Source: Cycas panzhihuaensis (taxonomy: Eukaryota > Cycadophyta). Taken from it: a stretch of 64,000 nucleotides of DNA. Within the stretch, counting starts at the first letter, position 1; every line of letters begins with the position of its first letter. The stretch lies in NCBI GenBank assembly GCA_023213395.1, contig CM041465.1, positions 123,759,741 through 123,823,740 of the forward strand, written 5' to 3'. The notes under the pieces were generated by a model. It ran no database searches, was not told the DNA's origin, and saw only the letters and a program-made list of their open reading frames with translations. Made by a program: the position numbers and the translations under genes. Of this stretch, positions 1-12,514 are shown in pieces.

Positions 1-3000
1 TAAATTCAATAATGATGAATACAAGTGTAAATTTCCATAAAAGGCAAAAACACAAAATTAAAGTAGTTAATATTCCACTAAAATCAACCTAGGTTAAAAA
101 ATACACAATCAGCTCCTCAATTAATGGCACATTCTTCACACTTCAACCATTGCTTAGAACTTGCATGGCAAAACGTTATACCTCAGTAAAATAATTTAAA
201 ACAAAAAAAAAGCTACATAAGCTATGAATCACAAATTAGAAGGAACAACAGATTAAAGATATGTACACCTCCATTATGAAACTGGAAATGACAAGTTACC
301 ATTCCATCATACAAAATAAGTCATGTTAGGCTTGATTGAGATTACTACTGAATCAAATTGAAACATAACTCGAGAACACGATAAAGAAATGTATTTAAAA
401 AAACTACAATTAGAAAACTAAGTTTAAAATCTCAAAATCCATCATGCTTCCATTTTTGTTGAATAAAAAAATTCATGAGTTGTTGGGATCAAAAAAATGA
501 TGTTGATAATTACCATGATTAAACAGTTTGATTCTCCATTAGGTCTCCTATCAATTTTCTCTTTATAAATTTAAATTTCTCTGTGGAGGGCCAACATCTC
601 ACATACTATGTCAGATTCTTTAAAACTATTAGCAGCAATGTGTTACCTCTGGGAAATGAAATTATTATAGAGTTACCCCAAGTCTAATAGAGTCTAATAA
701 AGAATATTGCATTTCGAGGCACTTGATGCTCACTCATATGATAGCTTAATTCCCTTTCATTGAAATCAACCCTCTTGCCAAGCAACCAGTACAAGATTTT
801 AAAACTTGGATTCAAAAATTATGCCTCAAACATTGTATATAACAAATTTGCATTGCCACCATTTCATTAGTTGTCAATTTTCTTTGCTACTTTATATGCT
901 TTTACATGTTCTCAGAAGGCAACGAGGTTGTAGCATGCTTTTTGAATGAAAGGGACTTCCAATAAGGGAATGATTGTGTGTGTTTTGGTAGTAGCTTCTT
1001 AAATTGGCAATCATCATGTTCAAAATAAGTTCAAAGGTCTCTCACCAAAACTATAACTGAGATTTCCAAATGACATATACATCCCATAAATGCTGATATT
1101 GTTTCTAATGTTATCTTTTGGATCGCTATAAAGATACAACCATGATTCCAAAGAGATGATTTGGTCTAGATGCTCTTTGTACATTCCAATAATTGCCAAT
1201 TGAAGGAGCAAAATTAAATACCAATTCACAGAAACTTAATGCCTCTGGGAAAAAGAATTTGTATTATGTTCCATGCATCATCAAAACCAAAGAACCAAGT
1301 AACACACAAGTGTTCTACATAAGTTGTCTTAAGCTATTGCCTAGAGTGTACTGATTGAAAGAACTGAAGAAAACAGTGCCTCAATATATCTTCAAACAAC
1401 ATGGATTGATTGTAGAAGATGCATATACCAAGTAAAAGAGAACTTTGACATGAAGGCATTGTTTCTAGTGCCAGGAAAGTGTCACCAATTTGATGTTTAT
1501 TTCATATTTCTGATGGTCCCAAATGTTATTGGTTTAAGTGAAGAGGGAATCAATGCATCTTACAAATAAGTAAGACTACACAAGGTTTGCAGAAATAGTA
1601 GTTTGGGCAGAGAGAAGGTGAACCCAAACTCTTATCTTTATTCTTAGCTTCATGCCTAAGAGCGACAACTAGGCTCAAGCTTTGATCTTTACCTAAACTA
1701 GCATGATTACATAATTGTTGTAATTGAAAATATATATGAAAATTATCTATTGGGGCAAAATCAATATAGACCTCAACTATTGATATTTTTTCTTGGGCTG
1801 TCTACTCCTTGGTATCAAACAAGGTGCCATTCCCTTCCTTTATGTAGTTAATATCCATAAGTAATGCAAGTACCCTTCCTCAATGGTTTACTTACAAGTT
1901 AAAGTTGCCTTAGATAACAAAATTTAATTAAGCTACAAAAAAATGAATCATGGACCCTGTGAATAATGCCCATTGGGACTCATATCCGCCTAGGGTTAAT
2001 TACCCACATTGGGGTGATAACCTAAATATTGACAAAGATATCATGATGGCTCTATGTCAGACTACTAACCGCACCTTGTCAGATATTGGTGACATCTATT
2101 CCGACATTTGTTAACGCCAGTCAGCGGTAGACATTGAGTGGTGTACCACATCCCACCTATTTATTCATGGGATCCAAAAACCCTAGTTTTCATTAACACC
2201 ACCACTCTATCGGGTTGATGGTTAATTCTCTTGTGCATTATCATCTATTCCCTTTGTCCCTTGATTCCATCAAAACTCTGTTGGTGGTCTCTCAGACAAA
2301 ATTAGCTCACCACAGGTGTCTAGAACAGGAAGCGCAAAAAAAAAGTGTAGTGAGTTTACTTGAGCTCTCAAATCAGGCTGTAACACAAAAAGAGTACACT
2401 AAGAAAGTGCGTTGGGACAAACATGACAGTGATATGTCCCATCAAAAACTTGGTGTTGTGACGTCTGCACTTTCAGAAGTATTTCAAGCAAGCCAACGAG
2501 ATGGGCTAGTCAAAGTTAACCATCGCAGGCATGAGTTGAGAAGAAATGGGCAAACATGGTTAAAGCAATGCAGTCATCAAAGAAAAGTGCAATTCCCCTG
2601 TGAAATGACTTTGCAGGGGCAAGAGGACTGTTTTCCACCTCCCACTGCTCGATGGAAGTATTCAACACAAAAACAAAGAAGGGTGTGAAGTATCATGCAA
2701 TAGAACCATGACCCTTGCAAAGAAAGCTCTGACCCTTGCTCAATAACACAGTGGTATAACATTCTATCATAGGACTCAAAAAGGTGGTCGGGCACATGGT
2801 GCAAACGCAAGAGTATGCTTCCACGCCTCTGGCACAATGGAAAGTTGTTCTTGGGAAATCGCATTTCCATCCAAGGCCAAAGCTAGGCTTCCTCTTCCAA
2901 CCAGTACAAAGGTCTGATTGAAAAGCAGCAAGATTGGAATCCAGATTTCAACAGTGAAAAAAAGATCACTTCCAACAAACTTAAAACTGATGAGTGGAAA

Positions 3001-3222
3001 TGGTACAAGAAGTAGATGAGATGCTTTTGCTATCACGAGGCAGCACACCACAAGCAAGAGTGCCCACTAAGAACAGATACAACATAACCAGCCACAAATG
3101 CTATAATGGAAGCAACTGTCACAAAAGATTCATATTAAACAAATAAATGGGCAACTCTTTCAATGCTCCTGGAACCCTGCCAGTTACACCGCCAGAATAG
3201 TTCCCAATAAGAGAATTAGTAT
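1..3222. other. AT-rich non-genic DNA, no recognised gene
   Basis: I find no convincing coding region here. The longest open frame (2215-2688, plus, 157 codons) has no recognisable domain, a skewed composition and no promoter or splice context, so I treat it as chance. About 26 bp near 2189-2214 resemble the R/U5 part of the B1 LTR (see findings). The segment lies downstream of the gene at 4837-5481 and could hold its 3' flank, or later exons if the gene is spliced. Confidence 0.5.
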
Positions 3223-3678
3223 GCTGCCATGAACATAGCAAAGAGATGCACGGTGTGATGCTGTCTGTTTGAAACAGTTTGTGGAGAAAACTTCATCTCA
3301 CTAGACATTGCAATTAAGTTGAAGCTCTCGCCAAAGAAAGGGAAGCCCCTATCATTGGCATCACCCTTAAAGGATGAGGCATGGCACATTCAACAAAGGT
3401 TGCTGCTTTCCAGTGCTGTATTCAGCAATTTACAAGGGGAAGTGATGTAAACTGCCATGCACATAGGAAAGGGGGCAACTTGTAGCACTATCTGTTTGAC
3501 ACCATTTGTGAGTAAGACTTCATTTCACAAGACATTGCAACTAGGTTAAAGATCACACCAATGAAAAGGGATCCCCATCATTGGCATCACCATTAAAGGA
3601 TGAGAGATGGAACGTTCAACAAAGATAGCTGCTTGTCAGTCCCATATTTAGCTATTTACATAGGGAAGTGATGCTTAT
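3223..3678. repeat. Diverged tandem duplication, 228-bp period
   Basis: Two adjacent copies are visible, about 3223-3450 and 3451-3678. Matching landmarks are CTGCCATG-ACATAG at 3224 and 3452, CTGTTTGA, TTCAT-TCAC, AGACATTGCAA, CATCATTGGCATCACC, TTAAAGGATGAG, TTCAACAAAG and GGGAAGTGATG, all offset by about 228 bp. The copies differ by many substitutions and small indels, so the duplication is old. Neither copy has an open frame of note. Confidence 0.8.
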
Positions 3679-4836
3679 ATTGCACTTCAAGTTCTAGATA
3701 TGATACCATGCATGATGTCATTTCATCAGTATTGATCTACAATAGACTGGAATGGCCGCATTCTGATGTTTAATACTGTGCACAACTTTTGAGAATTTAT
3801 ACTATATGAAGTGCAAGGTTTGAAACCAATATCCTTATGTTTCCATATTCAAGTCAACACAACTCTTTTAGGGGACATGCTCGTAGAGTTACATCATATG
3901 AAACCTGTAAACTACTGACAGCACCCTTATTAAGACCATATGTTAGATGACCAGTTTAAGACTGGTTCAGCAATCAAGAATTATACCTGTTCGCTCCACA
4001 ATCGATACCCTTGCTCAAAAGATTTGCATTCAGTGTCTGCATGATAAGTTAGACAGGCTATATAATGCATGCATCAAGAGGTCCATATGGTAACCAAATG
4101 CTAATAAGGCATGACTGCAATACAAGAAAACGAATTCCTCAAGGCTCCAAAAGACAAGGCATGAATCCACTCCCAAATAAAAATTGAATAAACCCATGAT
4201 GTTCTCATAATAGCATACCAAGGGGCAAAAAAATAGTGTCCAGAATTCAATTAAAACGATGCTCTCAATTTTTTTTGGCAATCAAAATGCATGCTTTGAT
4301 ACGTAAGAGCAACACACTTGCTTCAACCTGAAATTGTCCCCTACCACTGCCCTCACCTACCACTGAACTGCACAAAAATAACATGGTGAAATTATTAACG
4401 CATTGATTTTAACCCAACAAACTATTTTTCCCGACACTGCCAAGAAAAAGAAAACCTACTACAAACTGGCTTCGTTGAATGTAAACTTGACGTGCAAGAT
4501 ACCATCCATGATGTAAAACAGCACAAAATTATATACAAATGACAATTCCCAAATGGCAAAATGTGGAACCCTACATTCACTTTGTACGTAAGAACATTAC
4601 GAAATGGTTATAATACCAATATAAAGAGAAGAAAAAGAAGGGAATTATAGCAAAACTAAGCTCCCCAAGGTGATAGAGGCCCAGTTAATGCTTGCCCACC
4701 ACGGACTAAATCTGCCCACGATACGAAAGCCTACATATGCTAAGCATGCGACTACATGGTAATTGAACCCGGGATCCCTAATCCACTTCATTTGATATCC
4801 GTAACCAATATTTACAAGGCCTTACCATCATGGAAT
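3679..4836. other. Unassigned DNA downstream of the minus-strand gene
   Basis: No coding region is recognised; the 83-codon minus frame at 4030-4281 looks like chance. As this lies just 3' of the gene ending at 4837, it should contain the 3' UTR and poly(A) site, which I could not place. On the minus strand, 4770-4758 matches the internal promoter B box of tRNA genes (GGTTCAATTACC), which could mark a relic of a tRNA-derived SINE. No matching A box or tail was found. Confidence 0.4.
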
Positions 4837-5481
4837 TCACTTGGAGAATCCGTCAGGCCTCAATAGATCCTCTGAAACCAACGGTAGAACAACCAAATCA
4901 TTCTGAAAATTCACAGACGAAAACCTGGCAAACGGCGCTGCAGCCGCTGCCTCCCCCGAAGAATTCTCCATACCATTCTGAATCAAACGGACCAACTTTT
5001 TGAAAGCATAATGCAAACAATGAGATAGAGATATCCAACAAGCTACCTGATACACAAAATTAAACGCCGAATCGCTGGTTTCTCCCCAACTCCAACCATC
5101 ATTGTTCCAACTGTCTCTTCCATGATGCCACCCTCTTCCGTTATCCCCACCGCCGAAACCTCCGTCACTGCGTCCAAATCCTCCGTCATCTAACCAGTCC
5201 GAACCCTCATCGTCTCCGCCCTTGGAAGTTTTCCGTTTAACCCGTCTGGCACTCAAAGTAAACGATTTTGGCGCAATTCTGTGGCAATCCGTTCTAACTG
5301 GCGGCGGGGCCGTCACGTCCACGGGCAAAATTCCTGCAAAAATAGCTTCGGCCGAACCCAAACCGCAAATGACAGACATGAACCATACCTTGGAACGCTG
5401 CGCCGAAAAATTTAGGGTTCGTCGCGACCATTCGCTATGTACATGTCCACCTAAGCATTGTGCTAATGTTATTGCGGCCAT
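4837..5481 (-). CDS. Putative plastid-targeted Gly/Asp-rich protein with one C-terminal hydrophobic segment
   Basis: The frame runs 228 codons from the ATG at 5523, but I choose the ATG at 5481 (214 codons). A TATA box at 5539-5530 would put transcription start near 5508, downstream of the first ATG. The new N terminus, MAAITLAQ, is also typical of a transit peptide. About residues 1-45 are Ser/Ala/Arg-containing with few acids. About residues 80-130 form a linker rich in Gly, Asp and Trp, including DDGGFGRSDGGFGGGDN. About residues 135-160 (FVYQVACWISLSHCLHYAF) form one hydrophobic, possibly membrane-spanning segment, followed by basic KKLVRLI. The last 45 residues are low in features. A potential splice donor (ATG|GTATGG) after RLIQNG means the C terminus might be intron read-through. 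Codons are CpG-rich, unlike the surrounding elements. The architecture resembles small conserved plant plastid proteins of unknown role; I do not recognise the family. Confidence 0.65.
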   Translation of the reverse strand: MAAITLAQCLGGHVHSEWSRRTLNFSAQRSKVWFMSVICGLGSAEAIFAGILPVDVTAPPPVRTDCHRIAPKSFTLSARRVKRKTSKGGDDEGSDWLDDGGFGRSDGGFGGGDNGRGWHHGRDSWNNDGWSWGETSDSAFNFVYQVACWISLSHCLHYAFKKLVRLIQNGMENSSGEAAAAAPFARFSSVNFQNDLVVLPLVSEDLLRPDGFSK

Positions 5482-5529
5482 GTTCGAGTCCCCCAGGGCG
5501 TGAGGTACCATTGTCGATCCCACCCACTA

Positions 5530-5539
5530 TATATTTATA
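5530..5539 (-). promoter_or_regulatory. TATA box of the minus-strand gene
   Basis: The minus strand reads TATAAATATA here. It is 49-58 bases upstream of the chosen ATG at 5481 but only 7 bases from the ATG at 5523. Plant transcription usually starts about 25-32 bases downstream of the TATA box. This excludes the upstream ATG from the mRNA and leaves a short 5' leader of about 25-30 bases. Confidence 0.6.
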
Positions 5540-5540
5540 G

Positions 5541-6000
5541 GCTTCAAAGATTGGGAATTTTCAAACCAGAGAAAAGGAGCTGGTGCTAAACGGAGATCCG
5601 GGAATCCCCAATAAACACGGATAAAAGCAGGCTCTGCGGTCGGCACCATCCGTTGGCGAACTGCACGAACAAATGCGCCTTGGATTTCGTTACGATGATG
5701 ATCCTCGGGGATCGATCCTCCGACCTCTTTCCGAATGAGTTTCTCCTATGCCCTGGAACGTATCGATGAGAACCTACTCCGATTCTCTCCCTGGTCACAT
5801 GACAGAGTGTTCACATGGTGAGGTTTGCATTGAAGGGCTGTCGCGTCACGGCAACAATCGAGGCCGTCAAGTTCTCCGAGTTCCCAGGTGCAGACGGAAT
5901 ATTGAATGCAGGGGGAGGGTGCACAACTTAAATTTTTGGGGACCGGCGACCCACCAGGGGAGAGCAACTTAAATTAAGTTAGGGACATACTGAGACTTTG
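5541..6000. promoter_or_regulatory. CpG-rich upstream region of the gene
   Basis: CpG is frequent here and in the gene body but scarce in most other parts of the window, as expected for unmethylated genic DNA beside methylated transposons. Short open frames exist on both strands (5586-5798 minus, 5748-5972 plus), but none shows a domain. A second AT-rich TATA-like string (CATATATATATCCCC) at about 6007-6021 faces the plus strand; I see no gene to match it. Confidence 0.45.
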
Positions 6001-8465
6001 TGTTCCATATATATATCCCCAAACCCCTTTTGATACTTTATTTCTCGGTGTTTTTATCGCTAACAAGATTTTGTTGTTTAAATCTCGGTCACATGGGGGG
6101 CCATGGGTTACGTGAATCAGAATGGTTGGCTAACTTCCACAGCAACTAGTTACAACAAAGAAGCACAAGGATCAACCGCAATATTAAGTGCATGGTAAAT
6201 TAGGGGTTTTTACAACCAAGGGAGATTTTGACTTACAGAAATTTTCACCTACCGATTAGTGGCATGGGTTAATTTATGCTTGGTAACTTATTTCACATAG
6301 GGACCACTCTCCATAGAGGAGGAATTTAATGAAGGCTTAAATTATAGAACAAGAAATCCACTTGATCTAATGGAAAATATCTAATAATCTTTCACATGAT
6401 TGAACACTAAAAAGAAGATAATGTTGTGACATCATACTAAATATATTGCTTGACCTACCTAACTCTTTATTTCTTAGTACATCTCTCATTATTAAAGTTT
6501 CATTACTAGTATTATTGTTTTTATTATTTGTATATAAGTGTTCATTATTTAGAAAAGATTAATTCAATTACGAACAAATGAGAAATAAGAAAAACCTAGT
6601 CCTTTGAAAAAATCATTAGTTTACAAAATGAATTTCATCTAAACCAAAAATTAAATTCAGACTTTTAAAACACATTTTGATCTAAAAAGCCAAAGACTTT
6701 TAATTCTATGATATGATGATCTAAAAAGTCAAGAATGCTTTTAAGCTCTTATACCATAACTCTAACATCAAAATGATATGCTAACGCCAACATATGTGAA
6801 AGCTAAAGATTAAAGAAATTAATTTAGCATTGATAGTTAGTTAGTGGAAGATGACCCTAACAAACCTAATAGAAAGAAAATGGCTTATAAATAATACAAA
6901 TTTTCATTAATATAAAGAGAACCATATACAAGTGTTCTCATAAAAGTAATTCTATACAAGGGTTATAAGCAGTCATAATATTACTATACAAAGAGCCTTA
7001 CATAAGCATCCTCCTAAGTATTATGCCCAATGTGTTTTATATCATCTCTTAAAAAGATAGGCATTGTTAGAAGAGTCAAAGAGTAAGGCAGTTTGTAACT
7101 ACTTTTAATCGTGTAACTACTCATTGATCTTGTAACTATCATTCTTCATAATCAATAATTAGTACTCAACTCTACATTATTGTTAATGCAATGATGCCTA
7201 TGAAACTTACGCATATGGTATACTCCAGTACTTAACTCACACAATGTTATGCTTCAAAAGAAAATAACCATAGTTCATCAAAACAATCACACATGCATAT
7301 AACACACATAATTCTCACAACATTATGACCAAGATCTCAATAAAGACTTTTTTTATTATAAAGAATTAATCTTATTGTATAAGTTTAGCTAAATTGAATA
7401 ACTAATTATAATGAACAAAAATAATTATATCATAATTATCTCTCTTGCTCCAGTGTCAAGGAGGACCCAAACTCTTAACTCTTAACTTTGTTCTTCATCC
7501 AAAAGGCCCTCTAATGTGCTACTTCTTCCTTATATCTTCTCTCATAATGGCCATGGTCAGCGTTGCCATTAATAGTCTTCTACTAGCACCTAATTTTGAA
7601 TCTATGTGAGTGGTTTCATTTATTATAAAGTTAATACAACATAAATGAAGTTCTTGCATGTTTGCAGTTATATGGTGTAACAAGTCATTTCGTGCCTTAC
7701 ATACTTGCAAACTTTTAAAAATCTTTATGTTTTGTATATATAATTTAGTGTTTCTATGAAGCTTACTCTACAAGTTGTAAGGGTCATGAAAAGCCACTAC
7801 ATGTCATCTGTTGATACACTTTGTACTTCTCTCATAACACACATTCTTTGTTGATCTCCCCCATGAGTGCTCTTCATACAAGATCCACAAATCTTTACCA
7901 CATGCCTCTTGATCTAATGGTAGTCGCTCTATCACTATTTCATTCCCTCACAAACTCTCTTTCCTGTGATCAACTTTGCATGAAACCTTCTAATTGTGAA
8001 GTTGTTATAATAATGCCACATATCCTCAATTCAATGACTATCACTTAGCCACAGCTCACTCACTTATGTCTCATGTTAACCCCAACATTTTTTTTAAGTG
8101 TGTCTATTCACGAGTATCTTTATTGCAATGCCCTTTGATGTCCGTCACGTGTTATTCTAATTAATGGCTGACGTGAAATCACAACCTTACAATTTTTTAC
8201 TAACTCCCATTTTTTCATTCATAATTCCTCATAAGTCCCCCACTCATAAATCTTTCTGATCGCCACCACATATCAACAAACCAACAGACATAATCCATTC
8301 AATCCTCATTCACTTATGAATCACCTGACTTGCAACTTATCACTTTTTCTTATAATCCTACATGAACTACAACTTATGAGTTCTATGTTTTGTAAAGATT
8401 ACACAACACACAATCTTCTTTCCAAAGAAAATCCCAACTCCTAAATTACATTATATATACTATTG

Positions 8466-8470
<5 letters not shown>
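6001..8470. other. AT-rich intergenic DNA, probably old LTR or flank
   Basis: No gene is recognised. The segment is just beyond the 3' end of the outer gypsy element and may contain its 3' LTR. A minus-strand start TGTTGGGGTTAAC at 8087 and a related TGTTAGGGTCATC near 6861 are possible LTR edges, but I could not pair them with a second copy or a polypurine tract. Confidence 0.3.

Positions 8471-8557
<87 letters not shown>
8471..8557. repeat. (TA)n microsatellite
   Basis: About 43 uninterrupted TA dinucleotides, ending at TATGCATG. The repeat is directly visible. Its length in the living genome may differ, because such runs are unstable and hard to assemble. Confidence 0.95.
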
Positions 8558-8560
<3 letters not shown>

Positions 8561-8839
8561 TGTTCCTCCATCATCCTCCTCTAGTTATGAAAATCTTATT
8601 GTATAGTGTATGAGTCTCTACTCTTACACCTCCTCAAACTCTTCCAATTTTGTTCATCCAATTGTTTCAACTCATTTTCATTTAGCAGTCTTTTCGACTT
8701 AACTAGATATCTGTGATATGTTCCTCCTTAAGTCTCCACGTTAGTCCTATTTAAAATTACCTCAACTTTTGTTGTCTTCTTCTTATGCACTTTTTCTTAC
8801 TAATATGCTAAGTGGTCCACAACCTCTTGATGTCCTATA

Positions 8840-10193
8840 TGATAATCTTATAAATTAAAAATATTAAAATTGGGTGAGATGTCCAGATCAATAGACAACT
8901 CAATTTCATAAGTGTTTTCATTGATCTTTTTTATAATCCTATAAGGTACTATCTTCTCACACTTAAGTGTATTATAAGATCCCCTATGAAATTTTTTTTT
9001 TCTTAATGTGCCATCACTAGATCTCTTTCCTTAAATTCCTTAAACTTTCTGGATTGATCTACCTTCTATTTATACACCCCACTACTCTTCTCCAGGTGTA
9101 GTTTAACCTCCTCATGCATGCACATCAAGCATTTAACAAGTGTCTCTGAGTTATTGTTTACTTATTTAGTCATGGGCAAATTAGTTAAATCAATTATAGT
9201 CTTAGGGTCTTGGTCATACACAATTCTAAATGATGATTTTCCCATTCACCTATTAAATAAGTTATTGTATGTAAAGTCAACCTATGGCAAAATGTTATCT
9301 CATTACTTTGGCTTATCTCCTGTTAGGCTTCTTAATAGATTTCTATGTGATATAATCACTACCTTGGTCTCTCATATATTTATGGGTGTTATGTACTACT
9401 AAATTATAACTTCATTCCTAACTTCTTCTATAAGGTTTCCCAAAAATAACTAAAAAACCTAGTATCATAATTAGAGGTAATAATCTTTGACACTTTATGT
9501 TGTCAAACTGTCTCCTAAAAGAATGGGTAAACTATTATGGGTACATCACTTGAATTCTTACAAAAAATAAATATGCCATCTTTGAAAATCCATCTACAAC
9601 CATAATAATTAAATCATTACCTCTATGTGCACAAGGCACCCCCAAAACAAAGTTCATTGAAATATCTTTCCACAGTCCTTCTAGAATAGGCAAAGGGTTG
9701 TAGAGTCTAGCGTTCTAGTTTTGTCCTTTTGCATCTTGATAAATCTTGCATCTTTCCAGTAACTTGTTTACTCACTTCCTTATCCTAGGCTAGAAATACC
9801 ATTCTTTAGTAAGTGTAAAATTTTGTCTCTACTAAAATAACCTCCCATTCTTCCATTATGTAACTCTCCAATAATGTTCTCCCTTATGGCATAGTTTGGT
9901 ATACATAATTACATGCCTTTGAATACATATATTTCCTATAAATGGTAACGATATAATATTTTATTGTTATTTGTGCATAATTATTAGATGTCATCCAAAT
10001 TTTTTCTAAAGTCTTTATCTATTGCATACATGTCCTTAATTACTTCTAACTCCTATAACCTCATATATTATTATTGCCAAGAATGTTGCCCTCCTACTTA
10101 AAGCATCAACAACTTGATTTTTTTTCCCTAATTTGTGCTTTAAAACAAATGTGTAGCTCTATAGGAACTCAACCTACTATTAGTAGGGAATTT
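8840..10193 (-). pseudogene. Gypsy RNase H end, integrase and integrase C-terminus (G-out)
   Basis: Reading down from 10193, the minus strand shows the end of RNase H (FVLKHKLGKKN then VVDALSRRATFLAI, 10160-10060) and, after a decayed zinc-binding part, the integrase core ([20 protein letters not shown] then [11 protein letters not shown], 9680-9545). Further down is the C-terminal stretch (HLEKSSGVYK, then SYNTLKCEKIVPYRI and INENTYEIEL, 9100-8860). These motifs are characteristic of plant gypsy pol. Many stops and frameshifts interrupt it, so it is not functional. Confidence 0.85.
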
Positions 10194-11371
10194 AATACCT
10201 TAGAAAATAAATTGATCTACAAAGATAAAAGAATTCACCACAACAAGGACTTCTTTGACTTTAAGGGGTAGTCTCCCTTTATTACAACTCAAAAAGAATA
10301 AGTTTAAAGTGTTGAAAGGAAATTTTCTAAAAGAAGAGTGCAATCTAAGCTACAACCCTTACCTTAAGACTATGTAAATTTAAGTAAATACTAAAAATAT
10401 ATAACAACATGGGGGGAGGACAGCTTGTGAAAGCACTAAGTGCTAGCCAAGGAGCACACCAATAACTCAATGTTAAGAAATTCAAATAGATTAAAAAGGG
10501 GCAAGACATTCCTTAGTAACTAGCTATAATATTAAATAGCCATTAATGTACTAAGTAAATCGAAGCTAGAACCACACTTAAATATTATAAATATTAGGCT
10601 AATTGTATTGGTGTCATATTGGATTGAGTTGGTTATAAACAAAGAAATCATTTATGCATCCATTTAATAAAAATCGAGAAACCATATTATTTGCTAAAGA
10701 AAAACATTATAGGCATAATTCAATCACTCGTAACTAAACAAAGCCGATAACAATGAATATTTATTTCATATTGTAAAGGAAAAAATTAGCTAATAATCTT
10801 AGCTGTTAGATCTCCCTAAAAGATGACTAACTTAAAAACTATGTCCCTTTCCTCTTTGTAATCCCTCCTCAATTAGAGAGAACTTTACCCTAAAAGGTAT
10901 CCTCCCTTTCTTCTTCCCCTCCAAAAAAATGTAATTCCTCCTCCCTCCCCCTCTTTAATAGTTGAAAGTTTTTTAAAAGCAAGACAAGAGGCTAAAAGTT
11001 TAGTAGTGATCATCATCTAAGTGCCCTCAATCACTTTCACCATTTGCTTCATTTCTACCTTGTCATCTTAAAATTCTTAGATGATTTTTTATTAGACAGT
11101 CAATTCACCTATGACAAGAACTTGTCAGTGAAGGAGTGATACAATCTAATTTTACTTTTAGAGACATATTACTTTTTTATATCTTGAAAGAATTAAATAG
11201 CCAAAGTTGTTACATTTATTTCCTTTTTAATATCTTTAAGCACTTTCTGGGTTGTTGTCATGTAACACTCTTTGGAGATGAAGTTTAACTTTCCTACTGT
11301 TAGCTTGAGTAATTAGCTCATTGACTAGAATTTCTCTAATTCCCTTTCCAACCCATCCAACAGTTGGGTAA

Positions 11372-11886
11372 TGTGACAACAATGGTTGGAGGCTTAAATT
11401 TTAGCATATTGACAGTGCGGTTCCCCCCCCCCCCCCGCAAACCTTCATCGGGGGCTCCAAGGGGGGCGAAAATCCCCCTTGGCTAGGACAGTACGGGGGG
11501 GGGGGGGGTGGAACGCCCCCCGCTAAGAAGGGGTTCGGGGGTGATAGCCCCTAACCTAAAAAATTAGCACTGAAAACTATATTAAATTATAAAGAGAATT
11601 GGGGTCGTTTGATAAAAATACCCTAGATTCTATAGTCCAGATTTGTGCCTTGTATATCTCTCTCATGTAGCTCGTTTTAGGGCATATTTTATTATGTTGA
11701 GGTTGTTCAATGTACTGTGAGGAGTTAGGCAGCTGGTTGTTGTTGTTGTCAGCACTCTCCTATAGGATTATGTACATTTTCTCCATTTTGTGACAATAAA
11801 GCTCGATACCTTTCCTATATGGATGTTTCCCTAGCACACTGCTAGGGTTTTACGACGTTATGTCAGGTGTATTTCTTGTTGAATAC
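11372..11886 (+). repeat. Truncated extra LTR of the B2 family
   Basis: This starts TGTGACAACAATGG and matches both B2 LTRs through the C- and G-run block and the GTTTCCCTAGCACACTGCTAGGGTTTTAC region, but stops about 100 bases short of the normal LTR end. B2 begins directly after it. It is preceded by TTGGGTAA, the same eight bases that precede the B2 3' LTR at 15834, so the copy may come from a 3' end of another family member. Confidence 0.8.
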
Positions 11887-12508
11887 TGTGACAATAATAG
11901 TTTGAGGCTAAAATTTTTGCATGTTGCTAGTGCAGTTTCCCCCCCCTAATCTTTCTCGGGGGGTTCTATAAGGTGAGCCCCCTTGCTGGGGGTACGGGAG
12001 TGGAATGCCCCCCGCTAAGAGGGGGTTCAAGGGCGATAGCCCCCGACCCAAAAAATTAGCCCTGTAAACCATATTAAATTGTAAAGAGAATTAAGGTCGT
12101 TTGATATAAATACCCTAGATTCTATGGCTGAGATTTATGCTTTGGATGTCCCTCTCATGTAGCCTGATTTAGGGCTTTTTTTATTATGTTGTATGTAATG
12201 TAATGTATTGTGATGAGAGCAGTGGCTGGTTGTTGTTCCTAAGAGCACTCTGCTATTGAGATGTACTTTTTCTCCATTTTACAGTAATAAAGATCGATAC
12301 CTTTCCTATATGGATGTTTCCCTAGCACACTGCTAGGGTTTTACCACGTTATATCGGGTGCATATGTGATGTTTGGTGTTCATATTCATGTTATTGTATT
12401 ATCTATGAGTTTAGAACTTACATGTTAAATTCTAGTTTTGATTCCTGTAACTAGTTATAAAATAGTTTAGATCTTGTGGTGGTTTAAGGTTTGGGACCTT
12501 GTATTCTC
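11887..12508 (+). repeat. B2 5' LTR
   Basis: Starts TGTGACAATAATAG and ends TTCTC(A) just before the primer site. It contains alternating C and G runs at about 11938-12050 and AATAAAG at 12286, a possible poly(A) signal. It pairs with 15834-16476. Confidence 0.9.
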
Positions 12509-12514
12509 AACAAG

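Noticed and set aside
1950-2114. 54-codon plus-strand frame starting MDPVNNAHWDSYPP
   Set aside because: It looks coding at first sight, but it is short, ends abruptly and I could not extend it in any frame or match a family.
2215-2688. 157-codon plus-strand frame
   Set aside because: No domain, low-complexity Gln/Lys/His composition and no supporting promoter or splice signals.
4758-4770. Complete tRNA gene on the minus strand
   Set aside because: Only the B-box-like string is present; no cloverleaf arms or A box at the right distance.
5222-5503. 93-codon plus-strand frame
   Set aside because: It is the antisense shadow of the minus-strand gene and has no features of its own.
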